This document shows positions 11,630-22,376 of a stretch of DNA of 64,000 nt, piece after piece. Position numbers and translations under genes: made by a program. The notes under the pieces were generated by a model. That model did no database searches. It saw nothing but the letters and a program-made list of their open reading frames with translations, and had not been told where the DNA came from. The stretch's first letter is position 1, and each line of letters begins with the position of its first letter. This stretch comes from Rhododendron vialii (taxonomy: Eukaryota; Streptophyta; Magnoliopsida; Ericales; Ericaceae). Location: the NCBI RefSeq assembly GCF_030253575.1, contig NC_080561.1, positions 34,247,564 through 34,311,563 on the forward strand, written 5' to 3'.

Positions 11630-12086
11630 CAGGGCCGGCACAATGGGGAGGCCCAAGAGGCCGCCGCCTAGGGCCTCCACATTTTGGGCCAAAAATGGGG
11701 CACCCCCTTCCTAGATAAGTATATATATTTTCTGTGTGTAATTATAATTCAATTTCCTTTGATGGTTCAATGGTAAAGTGTTGGCTCCTTTACATAAGTT
11801 GCCTAGGTTCAAATCCTGGTAAGGTATTTTTTTGTAGTGTCTTTTTGCCAAAAAAAATTTCCTCCTATCACACAAATTGGGGCTGCTGTGATTCAAACTT
11901 GAGTCTACTGAATATTATTGCAACCGTACAAGCCATTAAGGCCAAACTATTTACCATGTTAAATAATATGAATGAAAATTATATATAGAAAAGTATTTTT
12001 ATTTATTATTTTTAAATTAGAAAATTTATGTAGGGCACTATTCTATCACTTGGCCTAAGGCATCCAAATACATTGGGCTGGCCCTG
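11630..12086. mobile_element. Non-autonomous hAT-type element, present only in copy A
   Basis: The 457-bp insert begins CAGGGCCGGC and ends GCTGGCCCTG, a near-perfect terminal inverted repeat. It is flanked by an exact 8-bp duplication GGCATGAA at 11622-11629 and 12087-12094. Copy B at about 39294-39303 has a single GGCATGAA with no insert, so this is a true insertion after the block duplication. An 8-bp duplication with a CAGGG terminus is the hAT signature. There is no transposase. The interior contains a tRNA-like segment (see separate entry). It sits immediately downstream of the NAC-1 stop codon, within about 80 bp. Confidence 0.93.
11757..11826 (+). other. tRNA-like segment inside the hAT element
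   Basis: GGTTCAAATCC matches the Pol III B-box. Around it a five-base-pair T-arm can fold: CTAGG at 11803-11807, loop TTCAAAT, CCTGG at 11815-11819. Upstream, TGGTTCAATGGTA resembles an A-box/D-arm. The acceptor stem does not pair well, so I do not call a functional tRNA. Confidence 0.5.
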
Positions 12087-12158
12087 GGCATGAAACATGG
12101 AGTTTGGAGACAAGAACCGTTCACTCTCGCGATTGCTTGGAAGAAGCTTCACACTCAA

Positions 12159-12956
12159 CTAGGTTTTTGCATTCTCCTGTTCCTCCCAAATGGCTTCAAA
12201 TTCTTCAACTGTAAGCTCATTTGGATCATTACTCATCGCAAAACTCTGTTCTTGCACAAGTAGTTCTTCCAAGAAAGGAGCGACTTTTGTTTGTGTGTTT
12301 GGTGCCACAACAATATGGCAATCCATATTCTTTTCTTCCCCCAAATTCGTTCGAATACGCTTTGCAGGTTTCGGAACTCTAAGGTCATCATCAGTTGTAG
12401 CAGCCTGATCTACATTCTTTCCTTTCCTTGGTGATATCTTGGTGTCCTTTGAGTCGTCTCTTTTTATCCTACAAAGAACACATTCGCCACCATCGGGTAG
12501 AGAGTACTCATGCATGATCCAGTGGCCTTTTGTCACACTCCTATCGATTGCACCCATTTCGTTTGAAATCTTAAAGCACAAAATCCTCTTGTACCCTATC
12601 AAACTGATATTATCCTTGTCAATTTCCAACACTTGTTCAAGAGCGGTCTCTCCGTGCCATGAGCCACAATCGGCTGTTCTTGGTCTCTTTTTTCCTCTGC
12701 CCTTGATCAAGCTCGTGAAAACATAGATTGTACCTTCTGTCTTCCATAAATTTGTCTTCTCGTCTTTGGTTCTGCATATCTCCCACGGATCTTCGTCGGT
12801 AAAAATCTGCCATGGGGCTTTGTCGTTAGCCCCATAAATCTCACACTCGATAAACACGTCACAAGGCAGGGTTTGGTCCATAGACTTCTTTTTAAGAAAG
12901 TCTAAAAGTTCTTTATTTGTAGGCCTAAAGCGATATCCTGGTGGCAGAGTACTCAT
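12159..12956 (-). CDS. NAC domain transcription factor (NAC-1, copy A)
   Basis: This 265-residue protein has a divergent NAC (NAM/ATAF/CUC) DNA-binding domain over about residues 4-165: LPPGYRFRPTNKELLDFLKK (subdomain A), KAPWQIF, the GCGSWHGET-like segment that replaces the usual GYWKATG (here DCGSWHGET), IGYKRILCF, and GHWIMHEYSL with CVLCRI. A basic stretch (SPRKGKN, PAKRIRT) may direct it to the nucleus. The tail ends with NELTVEEFEAIWEEQEN, conserved in all four NAC copies here. I chose the ATG at 12956, since the earlier ATG at 12983 lies in the (CT)n tract and is absent from copy B. A TATA-like box lies about 95 bp upstream. No intron interrupts the NAC domain, which is unusual for the family and fits a derived, locally amplified subgroup. 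The gene looks intact. Confidence 0.88.
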   Translation of the reverse strand: MSTLPPGYRFRPTNKELLDFLKKKSMDQTLPCDVFIECEIYGANDKAPWQIFTDEDPWEICRTKDEKTNLWKTEGTIYVFTSLIKGRGKKRPRTADCGSWHGETALEQVLEIDKDNISLIGYKRILCFKISNEMGAIDRSVTKGHWIMHEYSLPDGGECVLCRIKRDDSKDTKISPRKGKNVDQAATTDDDLRVPKPAKRIRTNLGEEKNMDCHIVVAPNTQTKVAPFLEELLVQEQSFAMSNDPNELTVEEFEAIWEEQENAKT

Positions 12957-13052
12957 GTTGCTTCTCTCTCTCTCTCTCTCCAACTATCTACTCTATTACT
13001 AAGTACTGCTATTCTCTCAACTCTTTCTGTGAATGTCAAAGGGGTTATAGGG

Positions 13053-13061
13053 ATATATATA
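13053..13061 (-). promoter_or_regulatory. TATA-like box of NAC-1, copy A
   Basis: TATATATA lies about 95 bp upstream of the NAC-1 start on the minus strand, followed by ATCCCTATAACC. The same arrangement occurs upstream of NAC-2, which supports a shared promoter origin. A (CT)n/(GA)n tract at about 12960-12981 lies in the presumed 5' UTR. Confidence 0.55.
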
Positions 13062-13211
13062 CACAAGAGAAGGGTGGCGGGACTTAATTGAGTGAGAAAA
13101 ATCATGGAGTGACAGGAAAGTCTTGGACTCTTAACTCACTCAGAGTTTGTTGAGAAATTAAATATCGGACTAAAGGATTTACATCATAAGATGATAACAA
13201 ATTAAAATTTA

Positions 13212-14094
13212 GGACAAATTTTCGTAGTCATCCCTCTAGTTTTACGGTTGTCTCAATTTCGTCCATCTACTTTCAATTGCTATCAAATAAACCGTGTAGT
13301 TTGTTTTACGTTCCCAATTGGTAAAATCGTTAACACCGTTAATGAAACTAACAGAAAAATATGTTTAAAAAATTAAGTGCTCCAATTTTCAATTCGGTTG
13401 AACCGGTGCGAAGATCTTATTTTTTGATCATTTTATCCTAGATGGTCGTTATGAATTTTTTGCTCTAAGGCCTTTCAACCGAAAACTCCTTATTTAGTTT
13501 TAGGGCTCTCTTAGGGTACTCATTGAAAGGCTTTAGAGCCAAAAATCCATTATGATCATCTAAGATAAAATGATCAGAAAAATAAGATCTTCGCACCGGT
13601 TCAAAGGGATTGAAAATTGGAACACTTATTTTTTACACCGTTTATATATTAAAAAATATAGTTAAAAAATTAAGTGTTTCAATTTTAATCTGTTTGAACC
13701 GGTGCGAAGATCTTATTTTTCTGATTATTTTAGCTTAAATAGTTATAATGAATTTTTAACTATAAGACCTTTCAATGAGCACCCTATAAGAGTCCTAAAA
13801 CTAAATAAGTAGTCTTCGGGTGCTTGTTGAAAGGCCTTAAAGCCAAAAATTTATTACGACCATTTAGGATAAAATGATTAAAAAAATAAGATTTTCACAC
13901 CGGTTCAACCGAATTGAAAATTTGAGCACTTAATTTTTTAATCATATTTTTCCATTAGTTTCATAAACAGTGTTAACGATTTTACCAATTCGGAATGTAA
14001 AACAAACTACAGGGTTTATTTGGTAGCAATTGAAACTAGATTGACGAAATTGAGATAACCGTAAAACTAGAGGCACGACTCTGAAAATTTGCCC
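13212..14094. mobile_element. 883-bp foldback MULE-type element, copy A
   Basis: The ends GGACAAATTTTCGTAGTCATCCCTC and (inverted) GGGCAAATTTTCAGAGTCGTGCCTC form long terminal inverted repeats. An exact 9-bp duplication TAAAATTTA flanks them at 13203-13211 and 14095-14103, as in Mutator-like elements. The interior is made of further inverted copies: CCGGTGCGAAGATCTTATTTTT or its complement occurs four times, so nearly the whole element can fold on itself. There is no coding capacity. It is shared with copy B, so it predates the block duplication. It begins about 250 bp upstream of the NAC-1 start and is absent from the NAC-2 promoter. Confidence 0.88.
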
Positions 14095-14103
14095 TAAAAT
14101 TTA

Positions 14104-14761
14104 TCTAAAGTACCATGGGTATGCCAAAATGTGTGCACCAAGTTTACAACCGGTTAAGTGGGATCGATGTGCATCGAGGTCCCACACAGTCGATCAATTC
14201 AATTTTATGTAAATAGGAGTATTATTTTAAGGGTCCTAATTTGATTTTTGGTTTCTGAATTCACATGAACCAAAAGTTAAATGAAGTGATAAGATGTTAC
14301 CAATGCTCAATTTGAACTAATTTTTTTTAACGGCAACATCCTACAAGCTATTTTAATAAAATTTAAGGGCTCAAATCATTTGTATGAGAGCCCGAGGTAG
14401 ATCCCACATAACCCGGTGTACATTTGATCCCTCAAAATCCGTTTTGAATCTATCCCGAGACTCAAAAAATGACCAAGGCCGCTCATTTTGTTTAAAATGG
14501 TTTGTTCAGGCTTCATATAAAAGATTAGCCTCATTCCGATGTCGGTAATAGTTTTTACGATATATCCAACTTTGCTTCTCAGAGATAAAGTTGGATGTTA
14601 CGTAAACGTCCTTATTGATATTCAAATGAGCTGATTTTTTACGGAAAGTCTAAACAAAATATTTTAAACATAAAATGAATGGGTTGACTTACCTAAAAAA
14701 AAATTGAACGGATCCGGTCATCTTTGGAGGATCCAATACGAGAGAAACTTTTATGTATATT
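14104..14761. other. Distal NAC-1 upstream region, homologous to NAC-2 promoter
   Basis: Segments such as GTGCACCAAGTTTACA, TATTATTTTAAGGGTCCTAA and ACATCCAACTTTG-like stretches reappear, inverted, at about 21650-22230 upstream of NAC-2. No gene is seen. This marks an older inverted duplication of a NAC gene together with about 0.7-1 kb of upstream DNA. Confidence 0.7.
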
Positions 14762-15174
14762 GGGGATACCAAGGACGTTGATATCCCCTCCGGTTCGTTT
14801 TGCATTTTCTGGCCATGCATTTTCCGATCACATTTGGATGATCGGCTCCATTTATTTTGTAGAGTTCGGTGACAACCTTAATCATACCAAAAAATGTGTT
14901 TATCGAATTTTAGTAGGTATATGATCGGCACACATGAAAATTGAAGAAAACCAAAACTTGGTAAAAAATACACTAAATCGGAACCCAATTTTGGATTTTT
15001 TGCAATTTTCATATGTGCCGATCATATCAAATAAAGTCTGATGAATAGAATTTTTGGTATCAATAAGGTTTTCACCGAACTCTACAAAATGAATGGAGCT
15101 GATCATCAAAATGTGATCAGAAAATGGCCGAAAATTGAGAAACGGACCTGAGGGGATACCAACCCCCTTGATAT
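14762..15174. repeat. Inverted-repeat foldback, copy A
   Basis: The left arm, from GGGGATACCAAGGACGTTGATATC through TTTTGTAGAGTTCGGTGA, is the imperfect complement of the right arm ending GGGGATACC...CCCCTTGATATC. The arms are about 170 bp and the loop about 60 bp. The pattern suggests a foldback or MITE, but I cannot fix a target duplication. It is also present in copy B. Confidence 0.7.
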
Positions 15175-16374
15175 CTGGGAGGTGCAGATGATGGTGGTGG
15201 TTTGGACCCCTAGCTCTGATGGTTGCGTAAATATTCACATAAACGCCCCCTAATTTATTCCCGCTAGGTTCATTTATATCGTTACTCGGGGTCTGATGCT
15301 TGATTTCTGTGTTATAGGTATTTGGATGATGTTGTAGAAAAAGAGGCAAAGTTGAAGTTTACTTGGTGTCGAAACGACACGATGGCCGGTCAAATGAATT
15401 TTTTTTTTATCCAAAACCCATTTCAAAACAACCAAAGTGGCTAAAACAGCAAATCCATCCTAGAACAGAGAAAGAGAACCTATAGCAAACCATCACAGAA
15501 AGAAAAACAAGAAAAAAGGTGACAAAGGGGCAATGGCAAACAGTCGCAATAACTAGTGTCTAGATCCAACCACTAGAGACTTGGGAAAGGCTTGAGTGCT
15601 TATGGGAATTGAACTCTGCCCATATGCATGAGAGTATAAGGTAGGCACCAACAGCATTCCGCCTCACTTGCAATTGGGAGGATTTGGTTCTTCCCTTTTC
15701 TGCCTTTTTCTTGGAGTATATTTTTATTTAAAATAGGTGAGGCCCAACGCCATGTAGGCGAGCAGTGGAAATAAGCGTTGGGGGTAGACTATCCGCATCA
15801 ACATCTTTAAATTTCAGACCAAACTGCATCTTAAAAGGCCACTTCATTCCTATAGCCACTCACTTTTCCGCTAAACGTGTGTAGAATTAGCTATATATAT
15901 TTGTCACACCCTAACTTTTAATCATGTGTTCTGACTTCTGAGTTTTCCACACATAATCCGTCAATTTCGATACATTCCGAAGAATCTTGAACAAGGGAAA
16001 AAGGTGTTTTTGACTTCTAATGTTTAAGGGAAGCATTTTTCTGTGGAAACAATTACCAGGTCTACTATGAGGCGATTCAACAAGAAACGAGGAGATCACG
16101 ACGTCGTTCATCCTCCTGATGATGCAGTTTCTCCGCGAGCACAAGCACGATGACATTTCGCCACCAGTTAGTATCTCCGACCATTTCTCTCTTTCGAATT
16201 AACTATCTTTCTTGTTTAAGGCTGTGTTTGGGTCGAGTAATTTATGGAGGGAACCGAAAGAAACGATTTAAATGCTGAGAGGGGTCTTCAAGAACAGATG
16301 AAAACAGAGCATTTGGAATTCAAAACATTAACAAATCATGTGATAAACCAAATAGAACATGAAAAGAGGGGTCT

Positions 16375-16416
<42 letters not shown>

Positions 16417-17708
16417 TATGATAGCTTTATTAATTTTTAACGGAAAAAAAACTACTCCAAGTTAGTTAGAACGGGCGCGAAACTGTTATGGACGTTGGTG
16501 AAAAAGTGGTTATTTTCATGACCCGTTTCAACACCTTCCATGCGTGCAACACCTTCTGATGAACAATAAAGAGCAAAACCAGTGCAGGAGACTCCCGCCA
16601 TTACTGGGTCTGGGGAAGGGTTGATGTAGGCAACCTTACCTTTGCAAGCAGAGAGGTTGTTTTCGGACTTGAACAATTCTTTTTTTTTTTTAAAAAAACT
16701 TTGTGAATGCACGACCTACTACATTATCATTTACATGTATACGAAGGCTAGAATTCTAAAAGTCGGCCGCCTAGGCGCTGGGAGGTGATCCAACGCCTAG
16801 ATGCTTCATACTTGGGGCAAATTTATTAGAATTGTGGAGTCAAATTCTTTTGCCAAATTAACAGGTACATGTGGAGGTGACTTGAAGTGTAGGTCCGCCC
16901 TTGACTCCACTCACCCACGCGTATTCACACACAGGAGGAAACCTACACTCACAAGAGCAAATCATTACAACGAAGAACAGGAGAATGATAATTACGAAAT
17001 CTCATAACTGAGAAATCTCCATTTCAGATTTACAAAAGTCCCTAGCTAGAAGAGTATTTGAAGCCCAAAATAAAGAAAGAAAAGTCTGGACGTACGGCCT
17101 CTGGATCCGTTTGTGCAGAGAGAGAGAGAAGAACAATCCATGGCGATTCCATCTTTGTGCAGAGCGAGAAGAACAATCGGTGTATGTGTGCGTAAAGTTT
17201 GGGGATTTTTCTTTGTTTGCCCTCCTTAGTTTGGAGAAGAACAATTTGTTCTTAATTTTAGTGGGGATGCTTCATACTTGGGGCAAATTGAATTTGCTGG
17301 TTTTAAGTCAAGGATGTGCTACCATGGACAATCTGGAGATCGACCAGGTGAGAACGGAGGAAAATCGACTGTGAATCAGAATGGATTGTAAGTCGTAATG
17401 GTGACCCAACAACTGCTACTACACTCGATCACACATCATATTATCATGCAGGAAATTTCGAATCCAGAAGTGTTGAATACCTGACAAGAAGCATTGAGTG
17501 GAAAGGAAATACATTTTCATACTGCTTAGTGCCATCATTGCCGATACAATGACAAGTTCAAAATCATGTGTCGTGCACATACAATGCTATCCTCTTTCTT
17601 CCCGAAATCAGTTTTATAGCCAAGCGTATGTTTTTGAGCCAATGGATACCGTTCGAGGAAAGCTTTAGGAACAAACTTGTTCTCTATCATATGACAAGTT
17701 CAGGGGTA
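15175..17708. other. Noncoding with a (GA)n tract and small unrecognised frames
   Basis: No gene is supported. A (GA)n tract at about 16376-16413 varies in length from copy B (43555-43589). A minus-strand frame around 16452-16690 (NPSPDPVMAGVSCTGFAL...) looks protein-like and is kept in copy B, but has no family I recognise and no clear splice sites. The sentence-like stretch ATGCTTCATACTTGGGGCAAATT occurs at both 16801 and 17268, so there is a small internal repeat. Confidence 0.45.
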
Positions 17709-17922
17709 CGAAACAAACTGCCGATCGAGGGACTAAAAGAAGGAAACCTTACTGGAATGTCAACCCAACATAACAGGGAATTAGTTATTGAACATGGAAT
17801 GAGTCTTTGCTAAAGCACCAAAACTTGTTCTCTATCAAATTAGAATGAGTCTTTGCTAAAGCACCAAAGCTGAAACGCAGCCATGCGGTGACCAAGGAGC
17901 GAATTATTTTTGCCTTTTACAC
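17709..17922. repeat. Direct repeat flanking the copy-A extra segment (left)
   Basis: GAAACAAACTGCCGATCGAG through GCGAATTATTTTTGCCTTTTAC recurs at 20627-20806. Copy B has it once (about 44857-45047). This left member also carries a small internal tandem of the ATGAGTCTTTGCTAAAGCAC stretch. Confidence 0.85.
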
Positions 17923-20626
17923 TACCGAAGCCTGTGGAATTTGCTCTGATCAGGCTTCTATATAGTTACTTGTATAGATAGGACCATAGTAGCTCTTCTG
18001 GCCATAGATAATTGTGATGCTTTACCCAGGTTGCTTGTGAAGCCTATACAGTCTTCTGGAATCAATCAATCCCATCTCAACCACCGAAGGAGATCAGATG
18101 CAAGGCCAGCTCTACCACGAGATCACAGAGATGATCTCACACTTATTGGGCGGTTGCTGGTTAACGATTTCCTAGTCCTAAATTAAATGGTTATCCCAAG
18201 CGTAGAGCTGAGACCGACGTAGCATAATATCCGGTGAGTCCGGAGTCGAATCCATAGAGACGGTGATGTGTGTTCGTTAAAAACTCGGGCTATTACTATT
18301 AGAAACGGGCTCTTAGGTAGCCATCTCTTATCAATTTGATTGAGATTAACTAAAACCTAAGAAATTGATTGTTCTCTTTGAATAATTTAAAGGAGGTACG
18401 TACGGTCGTAGGGGTCATAGCACTCGTAACTAGTCCGGATTAACCTGCTCCATTCAGTGTTCTTTAAAACGTTTGATTTTAGACTGAAAAAGATACCCTG
18501 CAAGAAGCGAACCCTTATGGTCGCCGTTTACCCATTAGCAACGGAGAATGAGTTTTGGACCCTCATTCTTCCGTTCACATGGGTTCCAACAATGCCCAGG
18601 TTCGTCTTACGAATGTTCTTAATTAACCTAAAATTGCCCTTTCAATTTTTATGTCAGAAAACAGGAGCAGAACGTGTCCGACCTAGTCACGGTGTGCTAA
18701 TCACCCCGCAACCTTACCCCGACGTCTACTCACTCATTATTAAATAAGAAGCAAAAGAAACCATAATTAGAGACATGCTTCTATTACGCGAGATGAAAAA
18801 TAAACAAGAAATATCAACTAATTAAATATCAATGAATAACTTTTATAAAGAACTGAAATTAAAACGAGTTACCAGAGTGTAAGTAATTGAACAAAACTTA
18901 AAACTAAACAATATTGAATCTCGCGGCAGCCCCGTTCTTTGTTTCTACTGTGGAAAAAAAAAAACCCCTTTTTTTAAAAGCTGCCGAAGTCCCCTTTTAA
19001 TTTATAAGCCATGTAGCCGACATCATTAACTTAGGCCCATTCAATTCCTTCAATAACTGGGCAACTAATTTCTACCCAATTGGGGCTTGACCTAATTCCC
19101 TTTTTACTTCAGCAGTACATGTTGCAAGTTCCATTGGCTTGGCCAAGACATAACCGATTTATTCCCAAGGGAGTTAAATCCATAAAATATGAATGGACCC
19201 CTCAATTAAATTAGTATCATTGGCCATGCTGGAACTCCACGTACCAATCTGCCAACTCATATGCCAATTTTGCCATAGTAACGCCCATTACAATGATAAC
19301 CCTCCAAATACCTACAACACAAAATAAACCCATAAAACTCTAAATAATAATATAAATAGACGTAACAATGATAAATTAGAGGGTGCGTATGTGAACATTT
19401 ACGCGCCTATCACACCCCTCAACTTACACTTTGCTAGTCCTGAGCAAAGAAAATAAAATGCAACTAAAGAACACAAACAAAAATCGATAGTTCTTTTAAA
19501 CCCCCAGGCGGCCCCGGTAGGACGAGTGAAGTCTCGTGAGGGTTTTCAGCAGTGATCACCAACAAAACATCGTGAATCCTCTTCACATGAAACCCGAAAA
19601 CATGTAAGACAGCTCAATGATATCTCAAGCAAAGAATATGAAGCAATCGCAAAGAGATAACGACATAAGCAGTTCTAGATACTATCAAGTCATAAAAATG
19701 AGTCACGACACCTATACACAAGTGAAAAATAACCAAAAGTTCTCTCTGGACCGAGTCTCGACTTAAAATCTCACCGTGTCATGCACTCAACAAATGAAAT
19801 CACTCGAAACAAAGTGCATATTACACTCAATATGTGCAGGCAGACGTTATATAAATGAAAGCAAAATACTTCTGCACATAATGACACAAAAAGAACGCTC
19901 TATAAAGTGGATACACGATCTCATGAAAGGAATACCAAGTGTTGAAAACTCTCTATCCACCAATTCACAGCCCATTGCCCCTAGGATCAAATAGGACTTC
20001 AATTCTGGTGATAACGTTAGGTAAGGGAAAGTATTTCAAGGTTAGGGTAAAATATTCAAGTGTCCGAGAATAGGCCAACAACTGCTCACATAGGGCAAAT
20101 ATAATGATGCGTGCCCTCTTTTTTTCTTTAATTTTTTTGCTTCTTATCAACTCCACCACATCTCTCTTTCCTACCTTTAACACAATCCCACATTAAGAAC
20201 AAGTGTTTCTCATTTTCACAATAAGTTGGTGTCTTCCCTTTTTTTTTTTTTATTCCTTACAAGCCCATTCTTTTGTTGTTTTTTTTTTTTTATTTTTGAA
20301 TGGGAAAGATCACCACCAGTCAAGCATAATTCTCAACTCCACTCATCTCCTTTTTTTCTCAATAACTCACCTTCACATCATTAACCAGCCCTTTTCAAGA
20401 CACAATATAGATGGCGGAGCTCAACAAGAGAATGGTTATTATGCAAGAGGCTCAAATAGGCTCACAAGGAATAAATCTATGAAAGGAATAAACGAACCTG
20501 CTCAAAATAGCAAAGATGGCCTATAATCCTCTTCAATGGGCAACACAACCATGTAACTTTCCAAACTCAAGAGATAAGTAGGCAATTCAAAACATTTCCA
20601 GCACTCGACGATAAAAATAATGAAGG
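17923..20626. repeat. 2.7-kb segment found only in copy A, probably decayed retroelement
   Basis: The segment lies between direct repeats of about 180-210 bp and has no counterpart in copy B. It contains motifs often seen in decayed plant LTR elements, such as GAGTCGAATCCATAGAGACGG at about 18242 and CACACCCCTCAACTTACACTTTGCTAGTCCTGAGCAAA at about 19412. No reading frame has a recognisable domain. The retroelement reading is inference from pattern memory and needs a repeat-library search. Confidence 0.4.
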
Positions 20627-20806
20627 AAACAAACTGCCGATCGAGGGACTAAAAGAAGGAAACCTTACTGGAATGTCAACCCAACTAAACAGGGAATTAG
20701 TTACTGAACATGTAATGCTATGCTCCAATAGTAGAATGAGTCTTTGCTAAAGCACCAAAGCTGCAACGCAGCCATGCGGGGACCAAAGAGCGAATTATTT
20801 TCGCCT
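20627..20806. repeat. Direct repeat flanking the copy-A extra segment (right)
   Basis: This is the partner of 17709-17922. It matches the single copy-B sequence more closely at its right edge (GCCTTTTACTGAACCCGTG) than the left member does. Confidence 0.85.
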
Positions 20807-22325
20807 TTTACTGAACCCGTGTCATGAATTTAAGATCGGAACACAAAACAGATACCATAGCTGCAACAAAATAAGACAAACCTTTTGGATCAATGATAAT
20901 TCACTAATTAGATAAATTATGCAGTCTGTACCGTACTTATATTTTCACACCAAATTAACCATCAAACAAGAACAGAATCAAGTTATGGACCTTGATTTAT
21001 GGAGTTCATAATATCCAAAACACTTCCACTTGGCCAAAATAACGATAAACATTACCGAAACAAAAGGATCCTATCACAAGGCCCCTAGCCACTCCCCAGG
21101 AGTTAAGGGTATTTACATGAGGCAGGTAATGTTGGCATCCACAGGGTATTTACAAGAACAGAATCAAGTCGCCAAGTTTTGTTTAGAGGACTCCATAGCC
21201 TGTATTCAAGCTATCCATGTCTAATGTCTAACTCCCCATGCTTCTTAGCTTCTCAAATTTTATCTCGAGCTGTGAGGTGGACTTTCTGCATATGTTTTCA
21301 AATTTTATCTCAAATTTGAAAAGCTTTACAACACCGGATTTTCGTCACCAATTTAATTCAGTGCTTACTGGAATATATGTGAATCATTCTACATTGTTGA
21401 AAACACTAAAAAGAGCCAAAGTTAGCGTGAATTCCATATTTTCATGCAGGCATAGAATAAAATGAAAATCTTGTCATAACAAGGGTTGATGAACGAACCA
21501 CTTGGGATCGAGGTTGTATTCATTTATCTTAAAAAGAGGAATCGAAAAAGTAATATTTGTATGTATTCATTTAAAACTCTTTGTTAGATTCCCATCAATC
21601 CTATGACCCTACATATATGTTTCGGACCCTCTAAAGATGACCGGACCCGTTCATTTTTTGTCAGGTAAGTGGAGCCGTTCATTTAATTTAAAATATTTTT
21701 TTTAGAATTCCCGTAAAATATCAGCTTAGTCAAATATCAATAACGACGTTTACGTAGCATCCAACTTTGACTCAAAATTCAGGTCTGAACTTGCAAAGTT
21801 GAATGTATTGTAAACAGTCTTACCGATATCCGACTAAGCTAATCTTTTATATAAAGCTTGTCAAAAGATTTTAAACAAAATGAGCGACCCTGATCATTTT
21901 TTAAGACTCGTGATAGGTCCAAAACGGTTGTGTGAGATCAAATGTACACTGAGTTGAGTGGGATCCACCTCGGATTTTCATACAAATGATTCGAACCTTT
22001 GCATTTTATTAAAATAGCTTTTAGGATGTTGTTGTAAAAAAAATTTAGTTCAAATTGAGTACCGGTAAGATCTTATCAATTTTTTTAACTTTTGACTCCT
22101 GTAAATTCAGAAACCAAAAATCGACTTAGGACCCTTAAAATAATATTTTGGACAAATTGAATTGCTCGGATCAATTGTGTAGAACCTCGATGCGCGTCCC
22201 ACGGGTGTAAACTTGGTGCACTCAATGATTTTCCCACTCAATTAAGTCCCGCCGCCCTAGTTTCTGTTGCGTATATATATCCCTATAACCTCCTTTGTCA
22301 ATTTTCGAACGTAGTATCACACAGT

Positions 22326-22369
<44 letters not shown>

Positions 22370-22376
22370 CAGCAAC
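20807..22376. other. NAC-2 upstream region, copy A, with empty MULE target site
   Basis: No gene is seen. Positions 21640-22230 are homologous, inverted, to the NAC-1 upstream region. TTTTATTAA at 22004-22012 is the single, uninterrupted target sequence that is duplicated around the MULE in copy B. A (GA)n tract at about 22329-22366 is in the presumed 5' UTR. Confidence 0.7.
22272..22280 (+). promoter_or_regulatory. TATA-like box of NAC-2, copy A
   Basis: TATATATAT followed by CCCTATAACC lies about 100 bp upstream of the NAC-2 ATG, matching the NAC-1 arrangement. Confidence 0.55.

Noticed and set aside
11757-11826. A functional tRNA gene
   Set aside because: The T-arm and B-box are good, but the acceptor stem does not pair and the sequence sits in a mobile element.
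12957-12983. Upstream ATG that would extend NAC-1 by nine residues (MERERERSN)
   Set aside because: It is formed by the CT/GA repeat in the leader and is absent from copy B; the NAC domain starts right after the downstream ATG.
20203-20526. 107-residue frame with a hydrophobic start
   Set aside because: It arises from T-rich runs in the 2.7-kb noncoding segment; no domain, absent from copy B.
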